This document shows positions 1 through 7,147 of a stretch of 64,000 nucleotides of DNA, in pieces (position 1 is the first letter of the stretch; each line of letters starts with the position of its first letter). The translations under genes were made by a program, and so were the position numbers. The stretch is taken from NCBI GenBank assembly GCA_965657545.1, contig CBFHOG010000009.1, positions 23,913 to 87,912 of the forward strand, in the 5' to 3' direction. The DNA comes from UBA7446 sp965657545 (lineage in GTDB: Bacteria; Bacteroidota; Bacteroidia; Flavobacteriales; Flavobacteriaceae). A model generated the notes under the pieces. That model ran no database searches. It saw nothing but the letters and a program-made list of their open reading frames with translations, and was not told the DNA's origin.

Positions 1-533
1 TCTTTGAGCGTTTCGCAAGCTGTCTCAACGGCCGAAAACGCACCTGAAATCACCAACTGTCCAGGGCAATTATAATTTGCTGCTACCACAATTCCGTCCG
101 TATTTTCACAAGTGTTTTCGACTATATCATCAGCTAGTCCAAGTACCGCAGCCATAGTTCCTTTTGTAACATCACACGCCGCTTGCATGGCTTGTGCACG
201 TTTGGAGACCAAACGCAAGCCATCCTCAAAGGATAAAGCACCTATTGCGGTGAGTGCAGAAAATTCTCCCAACGAATGACCAGCAGCCATATTTGGAGTA
301 GATTTCTGGGCCAATTCATAGGAAATAACAGAATGTAAAAAAATGGCAGGCTGCGTGACTTTCGTTTCTTTTAGCGCATCAGCATCGCCATCAAACATAA
401 TCTCTGTAATGGAAAAACCTAGGATATCATTGGCGGCAGTAAAGCGTTCTTTTGCTACCGCGCTTTGTTCGTATAGGTCTTTGCCCATACCTACAAATTG
501 GGCGCCTTGCCCAGGAAACATAGCTACATTCAT
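1..533 (-). CDS. fabD: Malonyl-CoA:ACP transacylase FabD (partial, C-terminus outside window)
   Basis: Transfers malonyl groups from CoA to acyl carrier protein in cytoplasmic fatty-acid synthesis. About 177 N-terminal residues are visible. They begin MNVAMFPGQGAQFVGMGKD, the family's usual start with the GQGAQ oxyanion motif, and contain the nucleophile motif GHSLGEFSA near residue 88. The start codon overlaps the stop of the upstream DHFR-fusion gene in an ATGA arrangement, so the two are probably translationally coupled at the end of the thyA operon. The gene runs off the left edge, so the catalytic His region and the stop are not seen. Confidence 0.95.
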   Translation of the reverse strand, partial: MNVAMFPGQGAQFVGMGKDLYEQSAVAKERFTAANDILGFSITEIMFDGDADALKETKVTQPAIFLHSVISYELAQKSTPNMAAGHSLGEFSALTAIGALSFEDGLRLVSKRAQAMQAACDVTKGTMAAVLGLADDIVENTCENTDGIVVAANYNCPGQLVISGAFSAVETACETLK

Positions 534-1432
534 GCGTCTATTTTTTCGTATCTGATAAATGAAAATGCGTGCGCGTGTTTTTCGTCTTTGTCGTGATTTT
601 CGCGCCAAACCTCACGCCAAACAGCAGTGTCTATTTCTGGAAAAAATGTATCTGCTTCAAAATCATCATGAACACGCGTGAGCTCAATACAGTTGGCAAA
701 AGCCATACCTTGACGGTAAATCTCACCGCCACCAATAATAAACGGTCGTTCATCTTCGTGTGCAAGTGCAAGGGCTGCTTCCAGCGAATGTACCACCTGC
801 GCATCTTCTGCTGCATATTCTTTTTGTCTTGAAATAACAACGTTAGTGCGATTTGGCAATGCTTTTGGCATAGACTCAAATGTTTTTCTACCCATAATTA
901 CATGGTGTCCTTTTGTCAAATTTTTAAAATGCTTTAAGTCATCAGACAGGTACCATATGAGCTTATTGTCTTTGCCAAGCGCATTGTTTTCGGCGACAGC
1001 CGCAATCATGGTGATGTTTTTGTGTTGCTTTTCGCGCTCCCATTCGGCGCTTGCTTTTAGTGCAGCTTCTTTGTCCATAGTACGTTTTAGTTTTTCCACC
1101 TTAATGGCTTGTTTTTCTAGTAAAAATTCCATCTGCTCTGCTTCCCATGCTTTTCCCATAAATGAATAAAAAACATAAACTTTAAGAAAATGAATTATTA
1201 ATATAATACCCAAAAGAGACGCTAACACAAACGACCAGCGGGCATTAAAGGGCACAAAATCTGCTTTGTATTCAAAGGCAAAATCAAGTATAAAAGCAAA
1301 GAATACTAGAAACAAAGTAACGAGCAGGTGTGTTTGAAATCGGCGTTTTTGCGCTATGCGATATTGCGCGTGTTCAACAAGTGCTACTTGCTGTGGATTA
1401 ATGGTGTTATCGGGTTTTTTTTTTCGAAACAT
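530..1432 (-). CDS. Dihydrofolate reductase fused to an N-terminal 2TM membrane domain
   Basis: The C-terminal domain (about residues 139-297) is a dihydrofolate reductase that makes tetrahydrofolate with NADPH. It shows ITMIAAVAENNALGKDNK, the catalytic Asp in WYLSDDLKHFK (D165), VIMGRKTFES and FIIGGGEIYRQ. Residues 1-135 form a separate module: a charged N-terminus, two hydrophobic helices (about 34-53 and 66-90) and a charged helical linker. This matches the 2TM domain known in Bacteroidota. The reading frame is continuous, so the enzyme should be tethered to the inner membrane facing the cytoplasm. The usual Pro before the active-site Trp is Ile (LIW). The gene sits between thyA and fabD, and thyA is its natural partner because it regenerates dihydrofolate. 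An internal start at Met142 would remove the first beta strand and is less likely. Confidence 0.9.
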   Translation of the reverse strand: MFRKKKPDNTINPQQVALVEHAQYRIAQKRRFQTHLLVTLFLVFFAFILDFAFEYKADFVPFNARWSFVLASLLGIILIIHFLKVYVFYSFMGKAWEAEQMEFLLEKQAIKVEKLKRTMDKEAALKASAEWEREKQHKNITMIAAVAENNALGKDNKLIWYLSDDLKHFKNLTKGHHVIMGRKTFESMPKALPNRTNVVISRQKEYAAEDAQVVHSLEAALALAHEDERPFIIGGGEIYRQGMAFANCIELTRVHDDFEADTFFPEIDTAVWREVWRENHDKDEKHAHAFSFIRYEKIDA

Positions 1433-1443
1433 AAGTAGTGTAT

Positions 1444-2268
1444 TTATACCGCAACTGTTCCTTTGATTCCGGGGTGCGGATCGTAGTTTAGGATTTCAAT
1501 ATCCTCATAATCAAAGTCAAGTATGTCGGTGATATTAGGGTTTAGTTTGAGTGTTGGTAGGGACTTAGGCTCACGGCTTAGTTGCAATTCAACCTGCTCC
1601 ATGTGATTGCTGTAAATGTGTGCATCGCCCAAGGTGTGAATAAATTCACCTGCTTGAAAACCACAAACTTGCGCCATCATTTCGGTGAGTAATGCATAGG
1701 AAGCGATATTGAATGGAACACCAAGAAAAATGTCGGCACTGCGTTGATACAGTTGGCAAGAAAGTTTGCCATCGGCTACATAAAATTGAAAAAACGCATG
1801 GCAGGGTGGAAGTGCTGCTTTTCCGTTAGCAACGTTTTCGCTAAAAGATTTTGAGGTATCTGGAAGCACACTAGGATTCCAAGCGGACACCAACATACGT
1901 CGGCTGTTTGGATTCGTTTTTAAGGTTTCGATGACATTTATAAGCTGATCAACACCCTCGCTATTCCAGTTGCGCCACTGATGTCCATAAACAGGTCCAA
2001 GATTGCCGTTTTCATCGGCCCATTCATTCCAAATACGCACACCATTTTCAGTGAGATATTCAATATTTGTATCGCCTTTTATAAACCATAGCAACTCATA
2101 TATCACCGATTTAAGATGAATTTTTTTGGTAGTGACAAGCGGAAATCCCTCTGATAGGTCGAAACGCATCTGATGACCAAATACACTGCGTGTTCCTGTG
2201 CCCGTTCTGTCGCCTTTGACTGCGCCTTCATGTAGCGCTCGCTTGACCAAATCTAAATACTGCTGCAT
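1444..2268 (-). CDS. thyA: Thymidylate synthase
   Basis: Methylates dUMP to dTMP using methylenetetrahydrofolate, releasing dihydrofolate. At 274 residues it has the normal length. It shows RTGTGTRSVFGHQMRFDL near the N-terminus, the nucleophile Cys in LPPCHAFFQFYV, the QRSADIFLGVPFNIASYA segment, and HIYSNHMEQV for nucleotide binding. A short insertion (about residues 141-153) precedes the active-site Cys. The DHFR fusion lies 11 bp downstream, so the two consecutive steps of the thymidylate cycle are co-transcribed. A weak TACCTTTA promoter-like box lies about 13 bp before the start. Confidence 0.97.
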   Translation of the reverse strand: MQQYLDLVKRALHEGAVKGDRTGTGTRSVFGHQMRFDLSEGFPLVTTKKIHLKSVIYELLWFIKGDTNIEYLTENGVRIWNEWADENGNLGPVYGHQWRNWNSEGVDQLINVIETLKTNPNSRRMLVSAWNPSVLPDTSKSFSENVANGKAALPPCHAFFQFYVADGKLSCQLYQRSADIFLGVPFNIASYALLTEMMAQVCGFQAGEFIHTLGDAHIYSNHMEQVELQLSREPKSLPTLKLNPNITDILDFDYEDIEILNYDPHPGIKGTVAV

Positions 2269-2347
2269 AAGATATTTTTGTAAAGGTAAAATCTAACGTT
2301 AAAAATCACACATTGCTACAAATAGTTTTTCAAAAGGTTTTCAACCA

Positions 2348-3694
2348 CTAGCCCAATAGCGCACCAACCAACGTTGCAGATAAAAGCGATGCCAACGTAC
2401 CACCCAAAACTGCTCGAAATCCAAATTTAGATAGCACCTTGCGTTGATTGGGAGCCAGTCCGCCAATGCCGCCAATTTGAATTCCAATAGATGCAAAATT
2501 CGCAAACCCACAAAGCATATAGGTAGCCATAACAATGGATTTTTGATGCATAAAATGGATGCCGTTAGCACTGTTTTTGAGTTCAGCCAACTGGATATAC
2601 CCCACGAATTCACTTACTGCCAACTTTACTCCTAATAATTGTCCCATTGGCATCAGGTCATTCCATGGAACTCCAATCAGCCACATAAGTGGCGCAAAAA
2701 GCGTCCCTAGAATAGCTTCTATGGATAAGGCATCGTACCCCGACCAATTCGAAATCCAATCGTTTAGATTGGTAAACTCGCCGATTTGAAAAAGAATTCC
2801 ATTTCCCATGGCAATCAGTGCCACGAAAACAAGAAGCATACCACCGATATTTGCGGCTAACTTTACACCCTCAATTGTGCCATTTGCTATAGCATCTAAA
2901 GGGTTGCTTCCTACATCTTGCTTCGATACTTTGGTGTTTTTATCAATAGCCTCTGTTTGTGGAAAAAGTATTTTGGCTATAACGATAGCGCCCGGAGCAG
3001 CCATGACGGATGCCGCAAGCAAATGCTTGGCAAAAGCCAACCGCAATTCGGGGTCATTACCTCCTAAAAACCCAATGTATGCCGCCAACACACCTCCTGC
3101 TACAGTTGCCATGCCCCCAACCATAACCAAAAGCATTTCGGAGCGATTCATTTTGGGTAAATAAGCTTTGATAAGCAATGGTGCTTCGGTTTGACCTAGA
3201 AAAATATTCCCAATTACAGAGAGGCTCTCTGCTCCAGAAATATTGAGAATTTTAGAGGTGCCTTTGGCTAGTATTTTTACAAAAAATTGCAATACCCCTA
3301 GGTAAAACAACAAGGACGTGAGTGCAGCAAAAAAAACAATGGTAGGTAAAATTTGAAACACAAAAATGAACCCGTAGCTTTCGGCGTTCATTAAATCGCC
3401 AAAAAGAAATGCGCTTCCAGCAGCTGTAAAATCTAAGATGCCAACGAACACTTTTCCAATGGCGTTAAATATGCTTTGAACCCAGCCAATCTTTAGAATA
3501 GACAATGCCAAAAAGAGTTGTAAAAGCAAACCAAAACCAACGGTTTTCCATGGGATTGCCTTGCGGTTTGCACTAAAAATAAATGCCAAGAAAAGAAGGG
3601 TTATAACACCCACAAACCCCTGTATAATTCCAAATGACGTGATACCTTGATGGGCTAAAATAGGCTCAAGTGCGGCTCCAAAAAACAGCTTCAT
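2348..3694 (-). CDS. nupC: Concentrative nucleoside transporter (NupC/CNT family)
   Basis: Inner-membrane ion-coupled nucleoside importer. The 448-residue protein has many hydrophobic helices. It shows CNT hallmarks: GFVGVITLLFLAFIFSANRKAIPWKTVGFG at the N-terminus (read here as separate segments), GQTEAPLLIKAYLPKMNRSE in the re-entrant substrate loop, EFVGYIQLAEL, and GFANFASIGIQIGGIGGLAPN near the C-terminus. Its start overlaps the stop of the DUF151 gene by 4 bp (ATGA). Placement just before thyA fits nucleoside salvage feeding nucleotide metabolism. Coupling to Na+ rather than H+ cannot be read from the sequence. Confidence 0.93.
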   Translation of the reverse strand: MKLFFGAALEPILAHQGITSFGIIQGFVGVITLLFLAFIFSANRKAIPWKTVGFGLLLQLFLALSILKIGWVQSIFNAIGKVFVGILDFTAAGSAFLFGDLMNAESYGFIFVFQILPTIVFFAALTSLLFYLGVLQFFVKILAKGTSKILNISGAESLSVIGNIFLGQTEAPLLIKAYLPKMNRSEMLLVMVGGMATVAGGVLAAYIGFLGGNDPELRLAFAKHLLAASVMAAPGAIVIAKILFPQTEAIDKNTKVSKQDVGSNPLDAIANGTIEGVKLAANIGGMLLVFVALIAMGNGILFQIGEFTNLNDWISNWSGYDALSIEAILGTLFAPLMWLIGVPWNDLMPMGQLLGVKLAVSEFVGYIQLAELKNSANGIHFMHQKSIVMATYMLCGFANFASIGIQIGGIGGLAPNQRKVLSKFGFRAVLGGTLASLLSATLVGALLG

Positions 3695-4284
3695 TCGGTT
3701 GCGTCGTTTTCTCGTTTGGAAATTTCATCTCGAAGTCTGGCAGCCATCTCATAGTCTTCTTTTTTCACAGCTTTTTTGATGGCAAGCTCCAGCTCTTCAA
3801 CAGAAAGGTTGGTGTAGTTTTCGTCATCAGAAAGTTCATCTATAAGTGTTCCTTTAGATGGGATATCGTCTTTATCAAAAACAACACCTGCTTTTTCCAT
3901 TACACTTTCATGTGTGAATATCGGAGCTTTAAAACGCAATGCCAATGAAATTGCATCTGATGTTCGAGAATCTATAATTTCTTCAATTTTATCGCGTTCA
4001 CAAATGAGACTTGAGTAAAAAACACCATCTACAAGTTTGGTAATGATAACGCGTTTGATGACAACATCAAATCTAAAGGCAAAATTTTTAAACAAATCGT
4101 GTGTAAAAGGCCGATGCGGCTTGATGTCTTTATCTAAGGCAACTGCAATAGATTGCGCTTCAAATTCGCCAATAACAACAGGTAATTTTCTTTTTCCATC
4201 CACTTCATCTAAAATCATAGCATATGCGCCGCTCTGATTTTGACTGTAAGAAATACGATTTACACGAAGTTTAATAAGACTCAT
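3691..4284 (-). CDS. Bifunctional-nuclease-family (DUF151) protein with C-terminal UVR motif
   Basis: The 197-residue protein has an N-terminal DUF151/bifunctional nuclease domain (about residues 1-135), recognisable by LPVVIGEFEAQSIAVALD, the RPFTHDLFKNF segment and SRTSDAISLALRFKAPIFT. A C-terminal UVR-type helical hairpin follows (EELELAIKKAVKKEDYEMAA, about 155-190), as in UvrB/UvrC and ClpC-interacting proteins. DUF151 proteins have been linked to nuclease activity, but the in vivo role is not established. It sits between etfA and nupC in the same operon and overlaps nupC by 4 bp. Confidence 0.9.
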   Translation of the reverse strand: MSLIKLRVNRISYSQNQSGAYAMILDEVDGKRKLPVVIGEFEAQSIAVALDKDIKPHRPFTHDLFKNFAFRFDVVIKRVIITKLVDGVFYSSLICERDKIEEIIDSRTSDAISLALRFKAPIFTHESVMEKAGVVFDKDDIPSKGTLIDELSDDENYTNLSVEELELAIKKAVKKEDYEMAARLRDEISKRENDATE

Positions 4285-4329
4285 TTATTGACTATTGCAA
4301 ATGAACTCTAAAAGTACAAAATTCGAGGC

Positions 4330-5286
4330 TTACGATAACGACTTAAATGCTTTTAACTTTTGAATAAGTTCAGGTACTACTTCAAAGGCATCTCCAACCA
4401 CTCCATAATCAGCTGCTTTAAAGAATGGCGCTTCTGGGTCGTTGTTGATGACTACCTTTACTTTTGAAGAGTTCACACCCGCCAAGTGTTGAATAGCACC
4501 TGATATACCAACAGCAATATATAAATTCGTAGAAACCGGCTTTCCTGTCTGTCCAACATGCTCATCATGAGAGCGCCATCCCATATCAGATACGGGTTTG
4601 GAACAAGCTGTAGCTGCATCTAGGACTTCGGCAAGCGCTTCAATCAAATGCCAGTTTTCAGGACCTTTGAGTCCTCTTCCTCCAGAAACCACCACATCAG
4701 CATCGGCAATAGTGGCTTTGCCTGTAATTTTTTCAATAGAAACTTGTTCAAGATTTGAGGCTGTATGTGTCGCCTCTATTTCATCTACGGTACAATTTAC
4801 CTCATTATTAATAACACCAAAGCTATTATTGCCAACGCCTATAATATTACAGTCTGCAAGCAACTTCGTGTGCGCAAAAGCTTTATTTGTAAACACCGTT
4901 CGCTTTACTGTAAGTGGACTCAATTCATCTGGAAGGGCAACCACATTTGGTGCATACCCTGCACTTAATTTTGCGGTAAGCAAAGGGGCTAAAAATTTAG
5001 CATCTGCACTACTTCCAATAATAATATGGGTGGTTTTGTTTTGGGTCGCATAAGCAGAAATAGCATCTGCTTGTGCATGCGCATCAAAGTGTTTAGGAAC
5101 ATTGGAAATATGTGCAACTTTAGTAACTCCGTATTGTCCTAGTTCTGCAGCGTTAGAAGCGTGGAAAGTAATTGCGGTGCAATTAGCATTAAGTTTAGAT
5201 GCAAGAGCAGCTCCATAGGAGGCTACTTCAGCGGCATTGCGTTTGAGTGCATTATTTTCAGATTCGGCAATAATTAAAACAGACAT
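4330..5286 (-). CDS. etfA: Electron transfer flavoprotein, alpha subunit
   Basis: Forms the FAD-carrying heterodimer with EtfB and passes electrons from acyl-CoA dehydrogenases to the quinone pool. At 318 residues it is normal length. The C-terminal FAD domain is clear: VVSGGRGLKGPENW, then LYIAVGISGAIQHLAGV and the NNDPEAPFFKAADYGVVGD region, which is the classical EtfA signature. The N-terminal half is the degenerate alpha-beta domain (MSVLIIAESENNALKRNAAE). It lies 9 bp downstream of etfB. No electron-bifurcating partner genes are nearby, so a beta-oxidation role is the simplest reading. Confidence 0.96.
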   Translation of the reverse strand: MSVLIIAESENNALKRNAAEVASYGAALASKLNANCTAITFHASNAAELGQYGVTKVAHISNVPKHFDAHAQADAISAYATQNKTTHIIIGSSADAKFLAPLLTAKLSAGYAPNVVALPDELSPLTVKRTVFTNKAFAHTKLLADCNIIGVGNNSFGVINNEVNCTVDEIEATHTASNLEQVSIEKITGKATIADADVVVSGGRGLKGPENWHLIEALAEVLDAATACSKPVSDMGWRSHDEHVGQTGKPVSTNLYIAVGISGAIQHLAGVNSSKVKVVINNDPEAPFFKAADYGVVGDAFEVVPELIQKLKAFKSLS

Positions 5287-5295
5287 ATCAATGGG

Positions 5296-6042
5296 TTATA
5301 AAACGTTAGCTTCTTTATGTAAGAGTTCAATAAGTTGGTCTAAATCATCAGCGGGTACCAACTTCACCTCAGCTTTTTGTGCTGGTTTTTCAAATTTCAT
5401 ATCCTCAGTAGCAGCAGCTGCTTCTAAAGGGGGTATCACCTCAAATGGTTTTTGGCGTGCCTGCATGATGCCGCGCATGTTTGGAATCCGCAGGTCAGAC
5501 TCTTCTACCAATCCTTTTTGCCCCCCAATGACTAATGGTAAGGATCCTTTGAGTTTTTCGCGTCCTCCGTCAATCTCACGTTCTGCTATGGCAGTAGTTT
5601 CATCAATTTCTAAACCTACACAATTTGGCACAAAGGGAATATCGAGTAAGGCAGCCAGCATTCCAGGAACCATAGCTCCATTGTAGTCTATAGATTCTCT
5701 GCCTGCTATAATTAAATCGTAGGGATTGCTTTTAACAAAGGCGGCAAGCTCTTGGGCCACAGAAGCGCCGTCCACTGCAGGCGTGTTAATCCTAAATGCT
5801 TTGTCAGCTCCAATAGCCAAACATTTCCGTAAGGTAGGATCGGATTTTGGGGCACCTACATGAATCACATGGACTTGTGCCCCTTGCTTTTCTTTAAACC
5901 AAATAGCACGGGTGAGCCCAAACTCGTCATTGGGATTAATCACATATTGGACATCTCGAGACTCAAACGCGGTGTTATCTTCAATAAAATGTATCTTGGA
6001 TGTGGTGTCAGGAACATGACTAATACACACTAATATATTCAT
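5296..6042 (-). CDS. etfB: Electron transfer flavoprotein, beta subunit
   Basis: The AMP-binding partner of EtfA. The start is set at MNILVCISHVPDTTSKI because this is the family's N-terminus and lies 11-18 bp after a TACCTTTG promoter box; an upstream in-frame ATG at 6174 would place 44 unrelated residues, and the promoter itself, inside the gene. Other signatures are DEFGLTRAIWFKEKQGAQVHVI, the LAIGADKAFRI segment and AGRESIDYNGAMVPGMLA, followed by the recognition loop region ending RGIMQARQKPFEVIPP. At 248 residues the length is normal. It is the first gene of the leftward operon and is divergent from pdhB. Confidence 0.95.
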   Translation of the reverse strand: MNILVCISHVPDTTSKIHFIEDNTAFESRDVQYVINPNDEFGLTRAIWFKEKQGAQVHVIHVGAPKSDPTLRKCLAIGADKAFRINTPAVDGASVAQELAAFVKSNPYDLIIAGRESIDYNGAMVPGMLAALLDIPFVPNCVGLEIDETTAIAEREIDGGREKLKGSLPLVIGGQKGLVEESDLRIPNMRGIMQARQKPFEVIPPLEAAAATEDMKFEKPAQKAEVKLVPADDLDQLIELLHKEANVL

Positions 6043-6059
6043 GATGAATTTATTTTTTA

Positions 6060-6067
6060 CAAAGGTA
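6060..6067 (-). promoter_or_regulatory. -7 box of the etfB operon promoter
   Basis: On the minus strand the sequence reads TACCTTTG, an exact match to the flavobacterial TAnnTTTG element, about 18 bp before the etfB ATG. No good TTTG -33 element sits 19 bp further upstream, so the promoter is only probable. It implies a very short 5' leader. Confidence 0.5.
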
Positions 6068-6112
6068 CAAAAAAGTTTAAATTTGTTATGCGTGCATAAT
6101 AAAATAAACTCT

Positions 6113-6143
6113 TTTGCGATTGACCATTTTATTGCTACTTTTG
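6113..6143 (+). promoter_or_regulatory. Promoter of pdhB (TTTG-N19-TACTTTTG)
   Basis: TTTG at 6113-6116 and TACTTTTG at 6136-6143 are separated by exactly 19 bp, matching the Bacteroidota primary-sigma consensus TTTG-N19-TAnnTTTG. Transcription would start about 6150, leaving roughly 10 nt before the pdhB ATG. Confidence 0.75.
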
Positions 6144-6159
6144 CGCCACTAAAACAGCT

Positions 6160-7134
6160 ATGAGAACCATTCAATTCAGAGAAGCAATATGCGAGGCGAT
6201 GTCAGAAGAAATGCGCCGCGATGAGAGTATTTATTTAATGGGTGAGGAAGTTGCCGAATACAACGGTGCTTATAAAGCTTCTAAAGGTATGTTGGACGAA
6301 TTTAGCGATAAGCGCGTTATTGACACGCCTATATCGGAATTGGGTTTTGCAGGAATCGGAGTTGGTTCTACCATGACTGGGAATCGTCCTATTATTGAAT
6401 TTATGACATTTAATTTTGCGCTTGTAGGGATTGATCAAATCATCAACAACGCTGCAAAAATCCGTCAAATGTCTGGTGGTCAGTTTCCGTGTCCTATTGT
6501 ATTTCGTGGCCCAACAGGTTCCGCTGGTCAATTGGCAGCTACGCATTCCCAAGCTTTTGAGAGTTGGTACGCCAATTGTCCTGGCTTAAAGGTAATTGTT
6601 CCTTCAAACCCATACGATGCGAAAGGTCTTTTAAAAGCCGCTATTCGTGACGATGACCCTGTTATCTTTATGGAATCGGAGCAAATGTATGGCGATAAAG
6701 GAGAAGTTCCCGAAGGCGAATACGTACTTCCCATTGGAGTAGCTGAAGTAAAAAAACAAGGTACTGATGTAACGGTGGTTTCTTTTGGTAAGATTTTTAA
6801 AGAAGCGCAAAAAGCTGCTGATGCATTAGCCAAAGAAAATATTTCATGTGAGCTTATTGATTTACGAACCGTTCGCCCATTAGATATGGACACCATTATT
6901 ACGTCTGTTAAAAAAACGAACCGATTGGTGATTTTGGAAGAAGCATGGCCTTTTGGCAACGTATCTACTGAAATTACTTATCAAATTCAAAATCAAATTT
7001 TTGATTATTTAGATGCACCCATTCAAAAAATAAATACGGCAGATACGCCCGCTCCTTATTCTCCTGTACTGTTACAGGAATGGTTGCCAAATCACGAAGA
7101 TGTCATTCGTGCTGTAAAAAAAGTTTTAATATAA
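6160..7134 (+). CDS. pdhB: Pyruvate dehydrogenase E1 component, beta subunit
   Basis: The beta chain of the thiamine-diphosphate-dependent E1 heterotetramer that decarboxylates pyruvate. Features include MRTIQFREAICEAMSEEM at the start, the ThDP-contacting MGEEVAEYNGAYKAS loop, DTPISELGFAGIGVG, RGPTGSAGQLAATHSQAFE and, in the C-terminal transketolase domain, SCELIDLRTVRPLDMDTI and ILEEAWPFGN. The length of 324 residues is typical. The alpha subunit and E2/E3 genes are not in the window, so the complex is encoded at separate loci. Closely related 2-oxoisovalerate E1 beta cannot be excluded by reading alone. Confidence 0.92.
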   Translation: MRTIQFREAICEAMSEEMRRDESIYLMGEEVAEYNGAYKASKGMLDEFSDKRVIDTPISELGFAGIGVGSTMTGNRPIIEFMTFNFALVGIDQIINNAAKIRQMSGGQFPCPIVFRGPTGSAGQLAATHSQAFESWYANCPGLKVIVPSNPYDAKGLLKAAIRDDDPVIFMESEQMYGDKGEVPEGEYVLPIGVAEVKKQGTDVTVVSFGKIFKEAQKAADALAKENISCELIDLRTVRPLDMDTIITSVKKTNRLVILEEAWPFGNVSTEITYQIQNQIFDYLDAPIQKINTADTPAPYSPVLLQEWLPNHEDVIRAVKKVLI

Positions 7135-7147
7135 TATCCCTCTTTTT

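Noticed and set aside
6043..6174. Upstream extension of etfB to an ATG at 6174
   Set aside because: It adds 44 residues without EtfB similarity, crosses the pdhB promoter and the etfB -7 box, and the normal N-terminus MNILVCISHVPD begins at 6042.
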